Below are positions 34,401 through 47,179 of a stretch of 64,000 nucleotides of DNA, one piece after another; within the stretch, counting starts at the first letter, position 1; each line of letters starts with the position of its first letter. The DNA lies in the NCBI RefSeq assembly GCF_000224145.3, contig NC_020174.2, positions 2,666,097 to 2,730,096 on the forward strand, written 5' to 3'. A program made the position numbers and the translations under genes. The notes beneath the pieces were generated by a model that was not told where the DNA came from, did not search any database, and saw nothing but the letters and a program-made list of their open reading frames with translations. This DNA is from Ciona intestinalis (Eukaryota > Chordata > Ascidiacea > Phlebobranchia > Cionidae).

Positions 34401-35955
34401 TGAGATTGTGTAAGGACCCTAATCCCTTCGATTTTTTAGATAATATGATCTTCGTTACCGTTTTCGAAGAGATAAATAAAACAGATTTTTTTGTGTTTTT
34501 AAGTTTCGGGTAAAACTATGTAATACACCGTGTCATAAAATTGGCATAAAATACATATAGTATATATTAAGTTGGGGTAAGATGGTACGTGTTTTGATTC
34601 TCTTTTATCGTACTATTTGGCAGTAAAAAAAACGGAATAATATAACAGTAACCTCACACCTCTAGATAGAGAAGGTTTTTAATTGCTATAAGTACGATTG
34701 GGAACTTTGAGGTATTTTGTTGTAACGGTATCCATCTTACCCCACAGTTGTGCAACTTTTTATTTTGTTCTGTTTGAATGTGTATATTTGTATGCAAAAT
34801 ACCACACGTTATACCTGGGACAAGATAACAATAAGAATGCAAGGCAGATAAGTTTGAATAACGAAATAACCCATCTGTCTTTTTAGATGGAACTTCGTCT
34901 CTAAGACGGAGTACTCGCCTGCAAAACAAAATAAGTTTAAATTCATGAAAAAGTTGTTACCGCCAAGTGTACGTATTGTAGGTGTGAAAAAAATCTTCTT
35001 AGGTTTTGGTTTTTGTGATCTCAGTGACCGATATTGCGTCCACCATACACAAAACATCAAAAACGGCAAAAGATTTATTGCGAACTTGTGTTGCGTAAAT
35101 AATTTAGTAAAATATTAAATTTCAATCTTTGCCCCACGTGATTTTAATCAACTGCTTGCAAACTAGCACATTATATTTACCAGATATCGTGTTTATAATA
35201 TTAGTGGTCCAAGTATAATTGATCAATTTGAATTGGTTCAAACGAGAAGAAGAAGAAGGGACGTCAACAGCTGGTTTCCTACCATTCTCGGTGTACCACA
35301 AAAACTGCATCTGATCCTGAAGTATTAATTGAATGAATGAATGCAACTTGCTTTATCCTTCGCGTTGTCCGGAAAACGACAGTTGTTTTAACACAGATGT
35401 TCTGTTTTATATACACCTCGAGTCGCTTTACGAGTTAGCATTTATGTAACTTTGTGCGTGATTGTACTAGTGTGTTGGAGTTCTTGCCATACCAAGTATC
35501 CTGCCCGATAACACATACGTCCACAACGGTAGCAGCGATGAGTATCGAGCCTTCAACCGTTGGGTTGTGGTAAAGGCAGCCGCGCTAACCACTGTGCCAC
35601 AGCGCCGGATAATTAAAATTTTATTGATAATCTGGCTCGTGAGCTTTTAAGTTTAATACACAGACCATCGATTGAATAACCAACACCTGACAGACCGGAT
35701 CAAAAATGTTGTATATCTTCTTAATTATACATGTCAGCAAATATAGTGTACGAAGTGTCATTTTAATTAAGCATCGGCGTAAGTTTTTAGAACAAATTTA
35801 CGTTATATTGATCGCGGTATTAACATTAACACCCCGATATACATTAAGTTACCTTCGTGTAGCCGTAACTTCCATATACAAGATGACAGGTGTGAACATC
35901 CATTGGGAAATCTATAAGGATCATAGGACACCTTGCTTTTATTGTTAACCTGTAA

Positions 35956-35997
<42 letters not shown>

Positions 35998-38158
35998 TAT
36001 AGTAGGGCGGGGTAGACGGGACTCGGGGTAGAACGGTACTATTTTAATTTCCCTTTACAAAAACCTTGAAAGACGAAAACATTTTTTGATTTTGTCATTT
36101 CTGACAGTTTGATTTTTTCTCATCAATTTTTTTTCAATTTTGTGATAAAAATGAGATACAAACATATAGAAAAAATGGACAGTTGTCAATGTGGCTTAAA
36201 TTAGGGAAGAAATCAGCGCAAAAGTTTCGTCTTAAAATTATACAAAGTTTGCGTGTTAAAGAAACTAGCACAGCTGATCAATTTTGGTGGGTTAACTACA
36301 AGTTTAATATTAATAAAAAAAAGTATTTGTCCTGTCTTACCCCACTTTGTAGGTTTTTGTTGCTAAACTTTAAAAAGTTTGCTTTTAATTTAGTATTGCA
36401 AGGAAAATAGTGTTCAAAAAGCGATCAATACTATTTCGTGTTATTTTACGTGTATTTCTAATAATAATTTTATTTAGTAATATAAATTAATCGGAAATTT
36501 AAACTATCCCGTCTTGCTTCGCTTGTTTTTGAACTGGTAAAGTTATATAGTAGAGGTGAGGTAAGAGGGTAAACACATTTTCATTCTTTTTTACTGTCCC
36601 ATTAAGAAAAAATTAAAATTGTGTATGATCGTATCCTCACGATCCTAAAGAGAGTGTTGTTACTTATCAAAACAAGATTAGGAAATACGGTATTATAATA
36701 ACGGTGTTCATTTTAAATCACGGTTTTTATATAAAACAATATAAAATCCCAAACAACCTCATAGTGTACAGGATGTTGCCATTCGGATCTATTCGTAGTA
36801 ATCTGTTGGGAACTGTTATGTTATGAGCGATCGACTTTTTTCCGTTTCGAAAAAAGCTGTCAGGTGTCCATAACCGTTGCACCATATTGTTGTTGAGTTT
36901 TAGTTCAGTGATGTTCTTGTTCATGTGCTTGAAAGCCAATCGCTCGTCTCTCCATCTGTTAAGAACAACGCTGGTAACCATATAGTATACTGTGGGGTAA
37001 AACGGATACCATTTGCACGTAATATCCCATGTTTTAGTCTTTTTCTTGAGGATACAATCGTCATGCGTGTTATATTCTGGCATTCTTTATATTAACGTTT
37101 GAATTGGTATAAATATGGCAGAATGGTAAAGAAATTCACATCCATCATTGGTAATGAATCTCTTTATATACCTATGGCCCGCTTTCTTGGAAAAAATTAG
37201 TGATTAAATTAGATCATACGTCGTTTAATTGTCTTTACATCTTTTAACGGTAAGCAAGTACAAGATATAATACCCTATTCTGTTAACATGATTGCATTTA
37301 AAGTTGAACTAATTTTTTCGATTAACTTAACGTTTCGATTAACTTAAGGCGTAGCAAGCGACTCATGCATTGTTTCTTGACTCATAGTAATTGCAATTTC
37401 TCGTTGCTCTAACCCGCGCGGGAGACATGCATATTTCATAAGCCAATGTGGCGTCTGGATGATCCGTGAGATGGCTAGGCCATACACCGCTGCATTGCTG
37501 ATAAACTTTCAGTTCAATGCTGACAGTAGCGTCACGTGTCTAGGTATGCAAACACGTCATAAACACACCATCATTAGCTGAATTAAGTAAAGTAATATCA
37601 GCAATTCGTGACCGGTATATTAGTGAATAATTAATGTGCGGTAAACCCACCGTTGCCTGAAGAACATGTCCAACGTATAGTCCATGTCCTGCTCCGAGGC
37701 AGGCCCGAATCCAGTTACAAAAAAGTAGCTGTAGACCTTTGTCGGTCCTTCTGTAAAACATTTTGAGCATCTGTGAAATCTTTACCAGAATCTTTGCAAA
37801 ACTATATTGCATTGTATCTATACTAATCGGGCATGAGGTAACAGCTATAACGACTGTAGTTGCCCTGTAATGCGAAGATAAATATTCTACATATACGTGG
37901 TAACTCGTAAGCCGTCACGAGGTGAATGAAACAGGACAACCGTGTTATAACGACTGCAGCTGGGCAGCCACTTATTACGCGAGAATAAATAAGTTCAAAA
38001 TTACTTATTCAAACGAACCTTCCAAGCCTGGCCGTATTCTGTTGTCATAGTTTAGCAAGAAATTGTCCAACGTCCGGGTAATATCCTCCGGACAAACTTT
38101 TCTGTTGCAGGATCTCGCATTGTTGTTTTTTGAATGACGAATAGGCCTCGCTTGGTTA
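31436..38158 (-). CDS. GABA-A receptor alpha-type subunit (first exon not found)
   Basis: Twelve exons: 38019-38158, 37651-37750, 36758-36955, 35853-35949, 35181-35316, 34815-34918, 34259-34307, 33663-33806, 33426-33546, 32593-32732, 32188-32303, 31436-31567. The extracellular domain starts with [20 protein letters not shown], then [14 protein letters not shown] and [20 protein letters not shown]. The Cys-loop is [16 protein letters not shown] (13 residues between cysteines). TM1 is [21 protein letters not shown]2 [22 protein letters not shown]3 [22 protein letters not shown]4 [24 protein letters not shown] before TM2 marks an anion channel, and WRDERLAF plus [13 protein letters not shown] marks the GABA-A alpha class. 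It would form GABA-gated chloride channels with the beta-type subunit next door. The signal-peptide exon must lie between 38160 and 40460 and was not identified. The donor at 32593 is inferred from phase. Confidence 0.92.
31935..32130. mobile_element. GGGTGGGG-type MITE (alpha-subunit last intron)
   Basis: Left end GTGGGGGAAGATGGGACACC, right end GGTGTCCCAACTTCCCCCAC with a CCTACTGTAT terminus, ~195 bp. Confidence 0.9.
32795..33065. repeat. Long AT-rich interspersed repeat
   Basis: Parallel copy of 2790-3110: TGTGGGGGAAGACGAGACGC start, AATTGTAGTTAACTTACTAA, TATTTTCCTCATATTTATAT. Non-coding, in an alpha-subunit intron. Confidence 0.65.
34570..34745. mobile_element. Diverged MITE of the GGGTGGGG family
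   Basis: Ends GTTGGGGTAAGATGGTACG and GTATCCATCTTACCCCACAG in inverted orientation. Internal ACTATTTGGCAGTAAA matches the family. Older copy, in an alpha-subunit intron. Confidence 0.55.
35330..35612 (-). repeat. tRNA-derived SINE, family 1, reverse copy
   Basis: Reverse-strand copy starting at the tail (ACTTGCTTTATCCTTCGCG) and ending CGCGCTAACCACTGTGCCAC AGCGCCGGAT, the inverted head. In an alpha-subunit intron. Confidence 0.85.
35961..35994. repeat. (TA)n microsatellite
   Basis: Seventeen uninterrupted TA dinucleotides, 12 bp from an alpha-subunit exon boundary (acceptor side of exon 35853-35949). Confidence 0.95.
36000..36545. repeat. Long AT-rich interspersed repeat with GGGCGGGG terminus
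   Basis: Begins TATAGTAGGGCGGGGTAGAC. Its interior matches 6360-7080 and 7785-8000 (GTGTTATTTTACGTGTATTT, TTTAAACTATCCCGTCTTGC, TTTTTGAACTGGTAAA). No transposase ORF. In an alpha-subunit intron. Confidence 0.65.
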
Positions 38159-40462
38159 CTAAAATATATTAACGTTGTCGTTAACTTATTATTTTTGTTA
38201 AAATATATTTAACTGCATTGTTATGTTGGAGTTGAAGTTGGAGAAGACGGGACACCTTTAGCACATATTATCCAAATATCCTGATCGTATGTTTTAAACA
38301 ATTAACAACGGTGTATGGGAGTCGTGAGGATACGGTTTTATAATTCTTTGAATTTTCTTTGTTTACTACCATATAGCAACGAGAAAGGGTGTCCCATCTT
38401 CCCCATCCTACTATATGTATATTTTAACCATAGGATTTGAGCATACACTGTGCTGCTGATCACGTCAGTTTTCTATATGGCTTAACGATGTTATCGCTGT
38501 GTCCTTGCGAAAGATATAGAATTAAACGGTAATTGCTCTAACATATGTGGTCACTAATGGGTTGTCCAAATTGTCAGCCATATAAAAAACAATCACTCAC
38601 AAAGTTACATACGTGGTAACTCGTCAGCGGCAACGAGGTGACCCTTTTCGCTAGTTAATCATTAGCACGTTCTCACGTTTTAAAACTAAATTAAGAGTGA
38701 ATGTTTTATATAAAACAGTAAATGTTAATCGAAACGGCATGGAGTAATTGGTTCGAGCCATATTGTAGCAGATTAGCGCATTCGGAATTGGTATTCAGGG
38801 AATAACATCTTGAATACCGCCACCCGATTCTATCGACTATTGCAGTGTCGCCAGATGCGCACCACGAATAAGGAAACACAAAAATTATTTAACATTGGGC
38901 AACACTGTAAGCTCGGGTCGGCTTACGGTGTATGTTGAGTTTAATTAAAAAAGAAGGTAAAACGAAGATTTCTCATTATCACTTGCCATGGTGGTCAGCT
39001 CTATTGGGAATTGTGACTAATAGGTTAAAATTTCCGCCTGAATAAATGCGCGAGCCGCATCAACAGATCAACGAATACGTGATTACTGGTAAACCAATAA
39101 AATAATTCCGTTCAAAATCGAAGCAATGTAATTAACGTAAAACGTTTGTGTTTTATTTTTAACTGCAGTCGCAATATATAGGTTTAATTCTTGTGATAAT
39201 CTCCAACCTGTTTGATGCTGGTGCCGTGACGACATTAAAATACGACCAGACAAAACAGTTCGTTGCCAAAAAAGTTTTTAACGAAAATTTACAGAACATG
39301 CTTTTCGTGGTCTGTTATTCCTTTAAGAGAAAGAAAACATTATGAATTATTAATTGGTAAAGCCCATCGCTGCACCATCGGCGATTAAACAAATGTGAAC
39401 AGAGTGCTCATAGAAAAACACTGACTTTGTCCTTTAATTATCCTGTGGTTTCCTTATCATAGAAACAACATATATGCATAAATTATACAAGATAATATAC
39501 CAAATGTGTAACTGCTGTAGCTGATAAAATTAATTTCTTCTTTGAAATGCTCTAATTTTACTCTGAGCTGGACTGTTAGATTTGTGAAACATTCTGCCTT
39601 ATTCCTTTACGAAACTGTTAATAACTCTAAATCTTAAAACAAATGAAAAAGGTTAATATTACATATTATTATACTCAACTGTCCCTATATATCATGCTTT
39701 TGTGCTAAACTTGGCCTTTTGTCTGCAAGGCCTTGAGCAAATCTATCACATGCCTTCAGACTATACGTTGCCCTTCCATGGTACTCAATAAAAAGGTAAT
39801 TCCGTTCACTCTGCGACCCAACAAACGATTTTTTCGCAGAGGCTATTACCAATCGATGAATAGCGAAATATCAGTCTTGCGACCACAGCAGGAAGAACTC
39901 GCGACAAGCAATAGACTTTCACTGTCTGTTAGCTGGAAATTTTCGACTGAGAGCCAGTTGGTAGAGGAAGCTACTTTTTAAGGAAGACACTAGCTTAGAC
40001 ACTTCATTTCAGTCACGAGCCTCGCTGTAAGGTTTAGTCGGCAGATAAGCGAACATCCAAACACTAGCTTCGGTTTTAGATACGCGTTACATAGAATAAA
40101 TTTGAAAAGATAGCCTATTATATACTAAAAAACCACCACGCAAGTTAAGATGCTTGGACAACGAAATACATCGCACTATAAGTAAAGCAGATAACGGCAT
40201 TGCATTAATATCTTGAAGAATCGTTTAATGAGAAACAGAGATCGATAAAGTGAGCAAGAAGCGAGAGGTCCATAAGCGCTGCATAACATTGCCAATATTT
40301 AACACCGCCCTATAAGCAGGCAAACAAGCAAGACAAACTCTTGGATGAGCTATATAGGCTGTGGCGTTAATGCGCATACATGGGAGCTGCGACAGGCAGT
40401 CTAACTGTTCCTGTTTTGCAGGTGTGGGCTAGGTATATAGGTGAAGCTGACGAAGTGTAGAC
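38159..40462. promoter_or_regulatory. Head-to-head intergenic region of the alpha/beta receptor pair
   Basis: About 2.3 kb between the first identified alpha exon (minus) and the beta ATG (plus). It must contain the missing alpha signal-peptide exon and the promoters of both genes. It includes a MITE (38232-38417) and a SINE fragment (38460-38640). 38650-40460 has no recognised repeat, so it is the best place for shared regulatory elements. No TATA box or specific factor site is claimed. Confidence 0.5.
38232..38417. mobile_element. GGGTGGGG-type MITE
   Basis: Body CCTTTAGCACATATTATCCA AATATCCTGATCGT, ACAATTAACAACGGTGTATG and right end GGTGTCCCATCTTCCCCATC CTACTATAT. Left terminus degraded (TTGGAGAAGACGGGACACC). 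Confidence 0.85.
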
Positions 40463-43400
40463 ATGGGATGTTTAGTTCAGTTTTTAATTATATTCTTTAT
40501 ACAAAGGTAAGTTGAATATGCATTGCATCGTATTGGCTTGATATACAATAACGTTCAAGTTAAAAATGTATATATATAACTGTAGCAAAGTAATGTCTAA
40601 TTAATGGCTACCTAAATTTGTGCATTGTGTTTTAAAAGTAGCTACTTGTGTTTTAGAATTTCTGCCATCTCTAATGAACGACAAGCAATCATTAAAAGTA
40701 CATTGGATCGTTTATTAGAGGAAGATTACGATATTCGGTTACGTCCACAATATGGCGGTAATGATGTGTTATCATAATAACGTAACGTGAAATTTGGTAT
40801 TGCAAAATAATTCATAGTAGGCTTAGGTAAGATAGACCAGTTTTTTTTCGTCCAATTGGGTACGAAAGAGTGTTTAAAATTTATAATTAAACAGTTATTA
40901 ACTGTTTAAAAGTTGTTGTTAATTGTTCAAACCACAGGAAGGAAGTATGGCATAGTTTGTGACAAAGTTAGTTTGTGCGAACGGTATCCATCTTACCTAA
41001 TAGCAATATATACCACTAAACGTGAAAAACTTTTGGCGCAAAATTTTCGCACACTCATTTGTTTTGTTGGGCGCTTAGCAAGGATTATAAGCATTCATAC
41101 AAATCCTTGCTCATAGCAAGGACATAGCAGTTGTAAACAAGACATTAAATTTTAATTTCAGCCGATCCGCTGTCAGTTGGGATGAGCATTCAAGTTGCCA
41201 GCATTGACAGTGTGTCAGAAGTTAACATGGTAAGCTTCAATGTTCGGTATATACACTCAACATACATGTACAAAGACATTCGTATATAAGCACCCATAGG
41301 ATAATCGGATATTAAAACAAGGGTTTATCTTTTAAGTATCATCCTCATACAACAGCAGCATATACCTATGTACTCACGGCCGTTATGGTTTATTTTATAC
41401 ACAAATTAGATCCGACGTACTTGAATAATTTATCTTTTCTAGGATTATACATTGACGCTTAACTTCCAACAATCGTGGAGGGACGAGCGCCTTGCGTTTG
41501 ATGGACTTAACCTAAATCTAACATTGGACAACAGGGTAGTGGACAAAATATGGGTGAGTGTAACTTGCTTTATACTCGCTTTACCGGGAAATAAATTAGT
41601 AATCTGTTTTATACACGCGCCAGCTTACGAGTTATCTATAAAACTTTGTCGGTGATTGTTTTTTTTATGTCAATCTGGACAACCTATTAGCGACCATCGC
41701 TATGTTGGAAAAATGATTTATATACTAACACTACACCAGTTACATATAATGTAGCTATGAAAACAATTTAATTTTGCTAATGAAACGGCGGTGCGGTAAA
41801 ACGGTTTTTCCATGTGCACATGTACTCGAAGGATTTAAAATAAATTACACTTTGCTTCCTCGTAATACACCTACATTTTCAGCTCTACCGCGAGCAATCA
41901 ATACATTTCACCTTAATGAATGCTTTGTGTTATAAAACACGTAGTTGCCTACAATTCAACATCTCGTTTGATATGTTTTATTAATTAAAAGGTTCGTATG
42001 TTCATAGTACGGTGGGGGAAGATGGGACATCTTTTCGTTCTATTTTCTCGTCCTATTTGGTAGTAAGCAAAGAACATTCAAGGAATTAAAAAAGTATCCT
42101 TACGACTTCCATAGACCGTTGTTAATTGTTTAAAATACGATCAGGATATTCGGATATTATGTGTTAAGGTGTCTCGTCTGCCCCCACCCTACTATATATA
42201 CTGTATATTTTTGTATTGACAGTTAAAAAAAACGACTTTTGTGTCACTTAAAATTTATATTTTAAATACTTTCTATAGTTTATTCATAAACGATCAAACA
42301 ACGTTAATGGAAACAATTTACCAGCGTGTACGACTATTTTATGTTCTGCCTGGCACTATACAATATTACTGTGGGGTGAGATGCTAATCGTTGGCGCACA
42401 ATGTCTCATTTACGCTAATCGTATATTTTGATTAATTACCAACGCTCTTTTAGAGTCGTGGGCCACGGTTATATGATTTTTGTTTGTTATCTAACGGGAC
42501 GGTTAAAAAGAATGAAAATGTGTCCTATCTTACCCCACACTACTGCAATAGCGAACCCAAAAACGTTAAGGCAAAGATCACAGCGGTACAGACTATTGGG
42601 TTCGATCAATATTGCAAAAACTCGTTTTCGTTTTATGTTCGCAAATCCAGTGTATAATTAACTTTGGTATTTAGAATTTGATTTAAGGAGGAATAAATCG
42701 ATTTTTAATCGGTTAAGAAAATAAAGCTTTGAAGTCGCAGTCATTCAAGAGTTGTTTGAGGTTTACAAAATCACTAAAAAGTCAATAAGTGACTGCTGTT
42801 ATTTTTTAACACGGTCACTTGAAATACAATTCATGTGGGAAAACTGCTCTGATTAGTAATTGCATTTTGAGTTAAATAACCAAAACAAGCCTTTTCACTT
42901 TTTATTGAGGCGAGCATGAGTATGGCTCAGTATTGATCTACTCTCAATTGCTTTTGAGCAGTTTAACAGAAACCTTTGATCGCGAGCTTATACGCCAATA
43001 TCAAACGGTAACCATCTGTGCCAATGCGAATGACGTTCTCACGATAAGAATCGTCGCCTATTTAATTTAGCTTATTTTTTTACAAACGTTTTTCCGTTAT
43101 CTAAGATCACCAAGTTTGCATTCATGGTTAAATATTTAACTTTAGTTTGTTATAAATAAATAAATAAAATAGTTTACCCCAACACGCATTCTATGTTTAA
43201 TAATACTAAAAGCTGACATCCTTTTCTTCTTTTTTTTAATTGAAGATTTAAATTAAGTTTAAAAATGGAAGATATAGTAGGGTGGGGGGAGATGGGACAC
43301 CTTTTCGTTTAGTTTTCTCTTTCCATTTGGTAGTAAACAAAGAACATTCAATGAATTATAAAACCGCATCCTCACGACTTCCACAGACCGCTGTTAATTC

Positions 43401-46400
43401 CTTAAAACACGATCAGGCTATTTGGATATTATGTATTAAAGGTGTCCCATCTTCCCCCACCCTACTAAAAGTTTTAAATTAAAACGTTCATCATATCCTC
43501 TTTTTTCAGTTTACAGTCTGTTGTAGCTTGATTACTTTTTTAAAGAATAATCATTTGAATCATTTTGCCATGTGTAAAATTTAAAAGCTTTATTTTGATA
43601 TCTTTTAAACATAAAGGGTGGGGAAAGATAGGTCATCCTTTTATTCTATTTTCTCGTCCTATTTTCATGACTTCCATCTTACCCCACAGCCACAGTATTA
43701 TATATGCCATACGAACATAGTTCAGATTCATTAATTAGAACAAATAAGTTGGATTTATTCATTCAATTGTAGCGCGTAATATTGTAAGGGTAAATTTCAT
43801 AAGGAACTTTTAATTCTAATATCGGAATTCCTGTGTCGATATTGACGTTTATCGATACCGGCTTAATTAATTGTTTCGTAACTAGATTGCGACGTAACGA
43901 AATTATGACGTCACAGGTACCGGACACCTACTTTGTTAACGACAAGAAGTCTTATATCCACACGGTTACGAGAAGCAATAAGATGTTACGTATTGAAGAA
44001 GATGGGACGATATTTTACGGGCTCAGGTGCGATGAATGTTGTACAGTTAATTCGTTTATCGCATAAGCCATATACAGCTATGTATAAGTATGGGATGTTG
44101 GTGTAACAACTAAGGTCTCTGGGACATCTTAATTTAAGCATGTATATTACCGTGTAAACATATAGTAGTATAGTAAACCATGCTTTAAAAGCATAATTAG
44201 AATCGAATTCCTACATAACTAGAAGTTTAATTGAAAAAAGTCAACCCATGTAATCAAATGTATAAGAAACGATGAATAAAGGATATAAATTTAAAACCGG
44301 TAACTCGCATATTAGCCTGAAGATGGTCGTTCGTATAAAGACTGTTATAATCTACCCCTATCGGGCGTGGCCCGCTGGACCCGGGGTTGTATAACGGAAC
44401 TAGGTTGATCGGGTATATAGACGTGTGAGTACGTGACCAGTGCCACGCGTGAACTTCTCACGTGCCCCTAATAATGGTTTTTGAGTTATCGAAATAACCA
44501 AAATATCTACAACCGCGCAATGGTTTTTGGACCATAACTCAAAAACTGTTTGATGCATTAAACCAAAAGTTGGTTTGTTAAATTCGTATGGGCATTTGAC
44601 ATCGATTGGACGTGGCCGCGTATAGCGTTTCTGGTCAAAATAACCGAAATATCAGCAACCGTTTGCAACCCGTAGTTTTATTAGGGACCTACTTCTCACT
44701 GTGCTTATAACGCGTCCTTTTTCAGCAGAGCACTACTAGACTTCTAACTTTCTTAGGATTTATTGGGTGAAGTAGAGGGACGGTTAAACAGGGTGATAGG
44801 ACAAAGTCACTCCAAGGTGTAACATGCAGTTTCAAACCTATACAAATTTCACTTACATGCAGTGACCTTATTCAAAAAGAATGCTTCGTTAAGGTTAAAG
44901 ACTAGACTTAATACAAGCATAAACGGTGAAATATGCACGAAAAAATGGGTTACGTCGGATTAGAACTGCACTTACCTAAAAAAGGGAACGGAAAGGGCAA
45001 ACAAACAAGGCTACGTTTTTCAAAACTAAAAACCATAGAAATAACAAAAAAAACTGGAGGTGGGGATTTTACGAGACGGTATAGAATATACAACTGTACA
45101 CAGCAACACCAAAACGGAACGGTTAAAATGTAATGAAACGTCAGAACCAATAGAAATAAGCGCCCAAAATGCATAATCAGTAGGCCAGCGACGCGAAAGT
45201 CGGAAAATTCGAGTGATTATCAATAAAAAAAACGGCTGATAAAAAAAAACTTCCTGAATCAAAACTCGATAAAAGAGAAAGAAACCATGGACCACTTTAA
45301 ACCAAGCTACGACATGTTGGTATCAAGTTATGAAAACTTTTTGTTTTAAACAGAGTGACAACAGACCTAGCGTGTATGATGAACTTGAGACGTTATCCAA
45401 TGGACGAACAGAACTGCACGCTTGAGATTGAGAGCTGTAAGTTAAAGAATATTTGGGAATGTTCGTATAGTAGGGTGGGGGGGAGGGGCGTGACACTTTT
45501 GGCACATAATATCCAAATATCCTGATCGTGCTTTTTTTTAACAATTAACAACGGTCAATGGGAGTCGTGAGGATACGGTTTTAAAATTCTATCAAGATTC
45601 TTTGTTTTCCACCAAATTAAACGAGAAAATAGAATGAAAATATGTCCCATCTTTCCCCAACATACTATATAACTCTATTTTTGGAATAATAATTTCTCAC
45701 CAAGTTATAACTCGTAAGTAGGCACGAGTTGTACAAAACAGAACGCCCTTGTTATTATTGTCGTTGCCTCTCCACGCGAGGATAATTAAGTTAAACTAAT
45801 TCATTTATTCAATATTGTAAATTAAGTTTTAATTATTGCAATATTACAGTTAACGAGATTATTCCTTGTCGAGTATTTGTAAATTCAATTTGATTTGAAT
45901 AATTGAACTTCGGTTGACAGCCAAAGGTCATTTAATTTGCATTTAACCGTTACACGAATCATTATGTTGTCAAGCAATAATTAAGTGGGACATTTTTTCA
46001 AATCTGTGATGACGTTCAATTTTGTATATCATTCACTATATAGTGTGGGTGCTTAAGAATGTACTGGATTTGAATTGTGGAATATTACAGTTTACTAAAA
46101 CAAAATTTAAACCGTCTATAGAAAAAAGATTGATTTGAACCGATACTGGGCGATATCTAATTTAATTTGTTCACATAATAAATTACCGAGGCTTTTGACT
46201 GTACTTACTGTATAGTACTGTAAGGGAAGATGGATAACGTTAGCACATAATATCCCGTATTCCTAATCGTATTTAAAAAAATTAACAACGCTCTTATAGG
46301 GTCGCGGGGATACGGTTATATAATTCTTTAAATATAATATAAACACAGTACCATGGGGCAAGTTGGGACACCTTTACCATATAAAGTATAAATATCCTGA

Positions 46401-47142
46401 TCGTTTTTAAACAAATAACAACGCCTCATACGGAAGCCGTAAAGATACGGTTTCAAAATTCTTTGAATATTTTTTGTTTACTACCAAATTGGACGAGAAA
46501 ATTAAATGAAACGGTGTCCCATCTTCCCCCACCCCACCACATATACACGCAACACCATACAAACTCGTTGGTTAAATATTTTCTGGCAACGCAACGTGAA
46601 CTTGTTTTCCAAATAATTGCTTATTGACCTGACTAATGACAAAATATAACTGTTTCATTCACTTTTAATTAAACCAACGTATAGATGCTACGAATCATCA
46701 ATATAATCATGCACGCGGTTGCTCAAACAAAAACATAATTGTACTACAGGTAAGATGGGATACCAATAGCAAATGGTAATACATATTTACCAATCGAGTA
46801 TTAGCATTTACAACCTGCTTTTGAGTCGCGAGGCTACGGTTACATATATAGTTTTCCGAATATTCTTTGTTTACTACCGAATAAAACAATAAAAGCAAAT
46901 GAAAACATGGACCATTCTACCCACCCATCTTATTAAAGACAAATTTAAACCATTCACAGACGGTTATACAACTGATGATATTCGTTTCCATATGCTGGGG
47001 GACATTGGGGTGACGGGAGTTGAAAACTTGAAGCTGGCTCAATTCAAAGTCACAAACTCCAGGCTTTTGATAAAAAACATTACTTTTGCTACAGGTCAGT
47101 ATCAACACTTCATGCATGTATAAGGAAATCATTTGTATTTAC

Positions 47143-47179
<37 letters not shown>

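Noticed and set aside
40195..40290. Possible signal-peptide exon of the alpha-type subunit on the minus strand
   Set aside because: An ATG with a partly hydrophobic reading frame exists, but there is no GT donor in the required phase, so it was not included.
44933..45133. 66-codon lysine-rich ORF in a beta-subunit intron
   Set aside because: It lies between two well-defined exons of the receptor, has no matching splice phase and no known domain.
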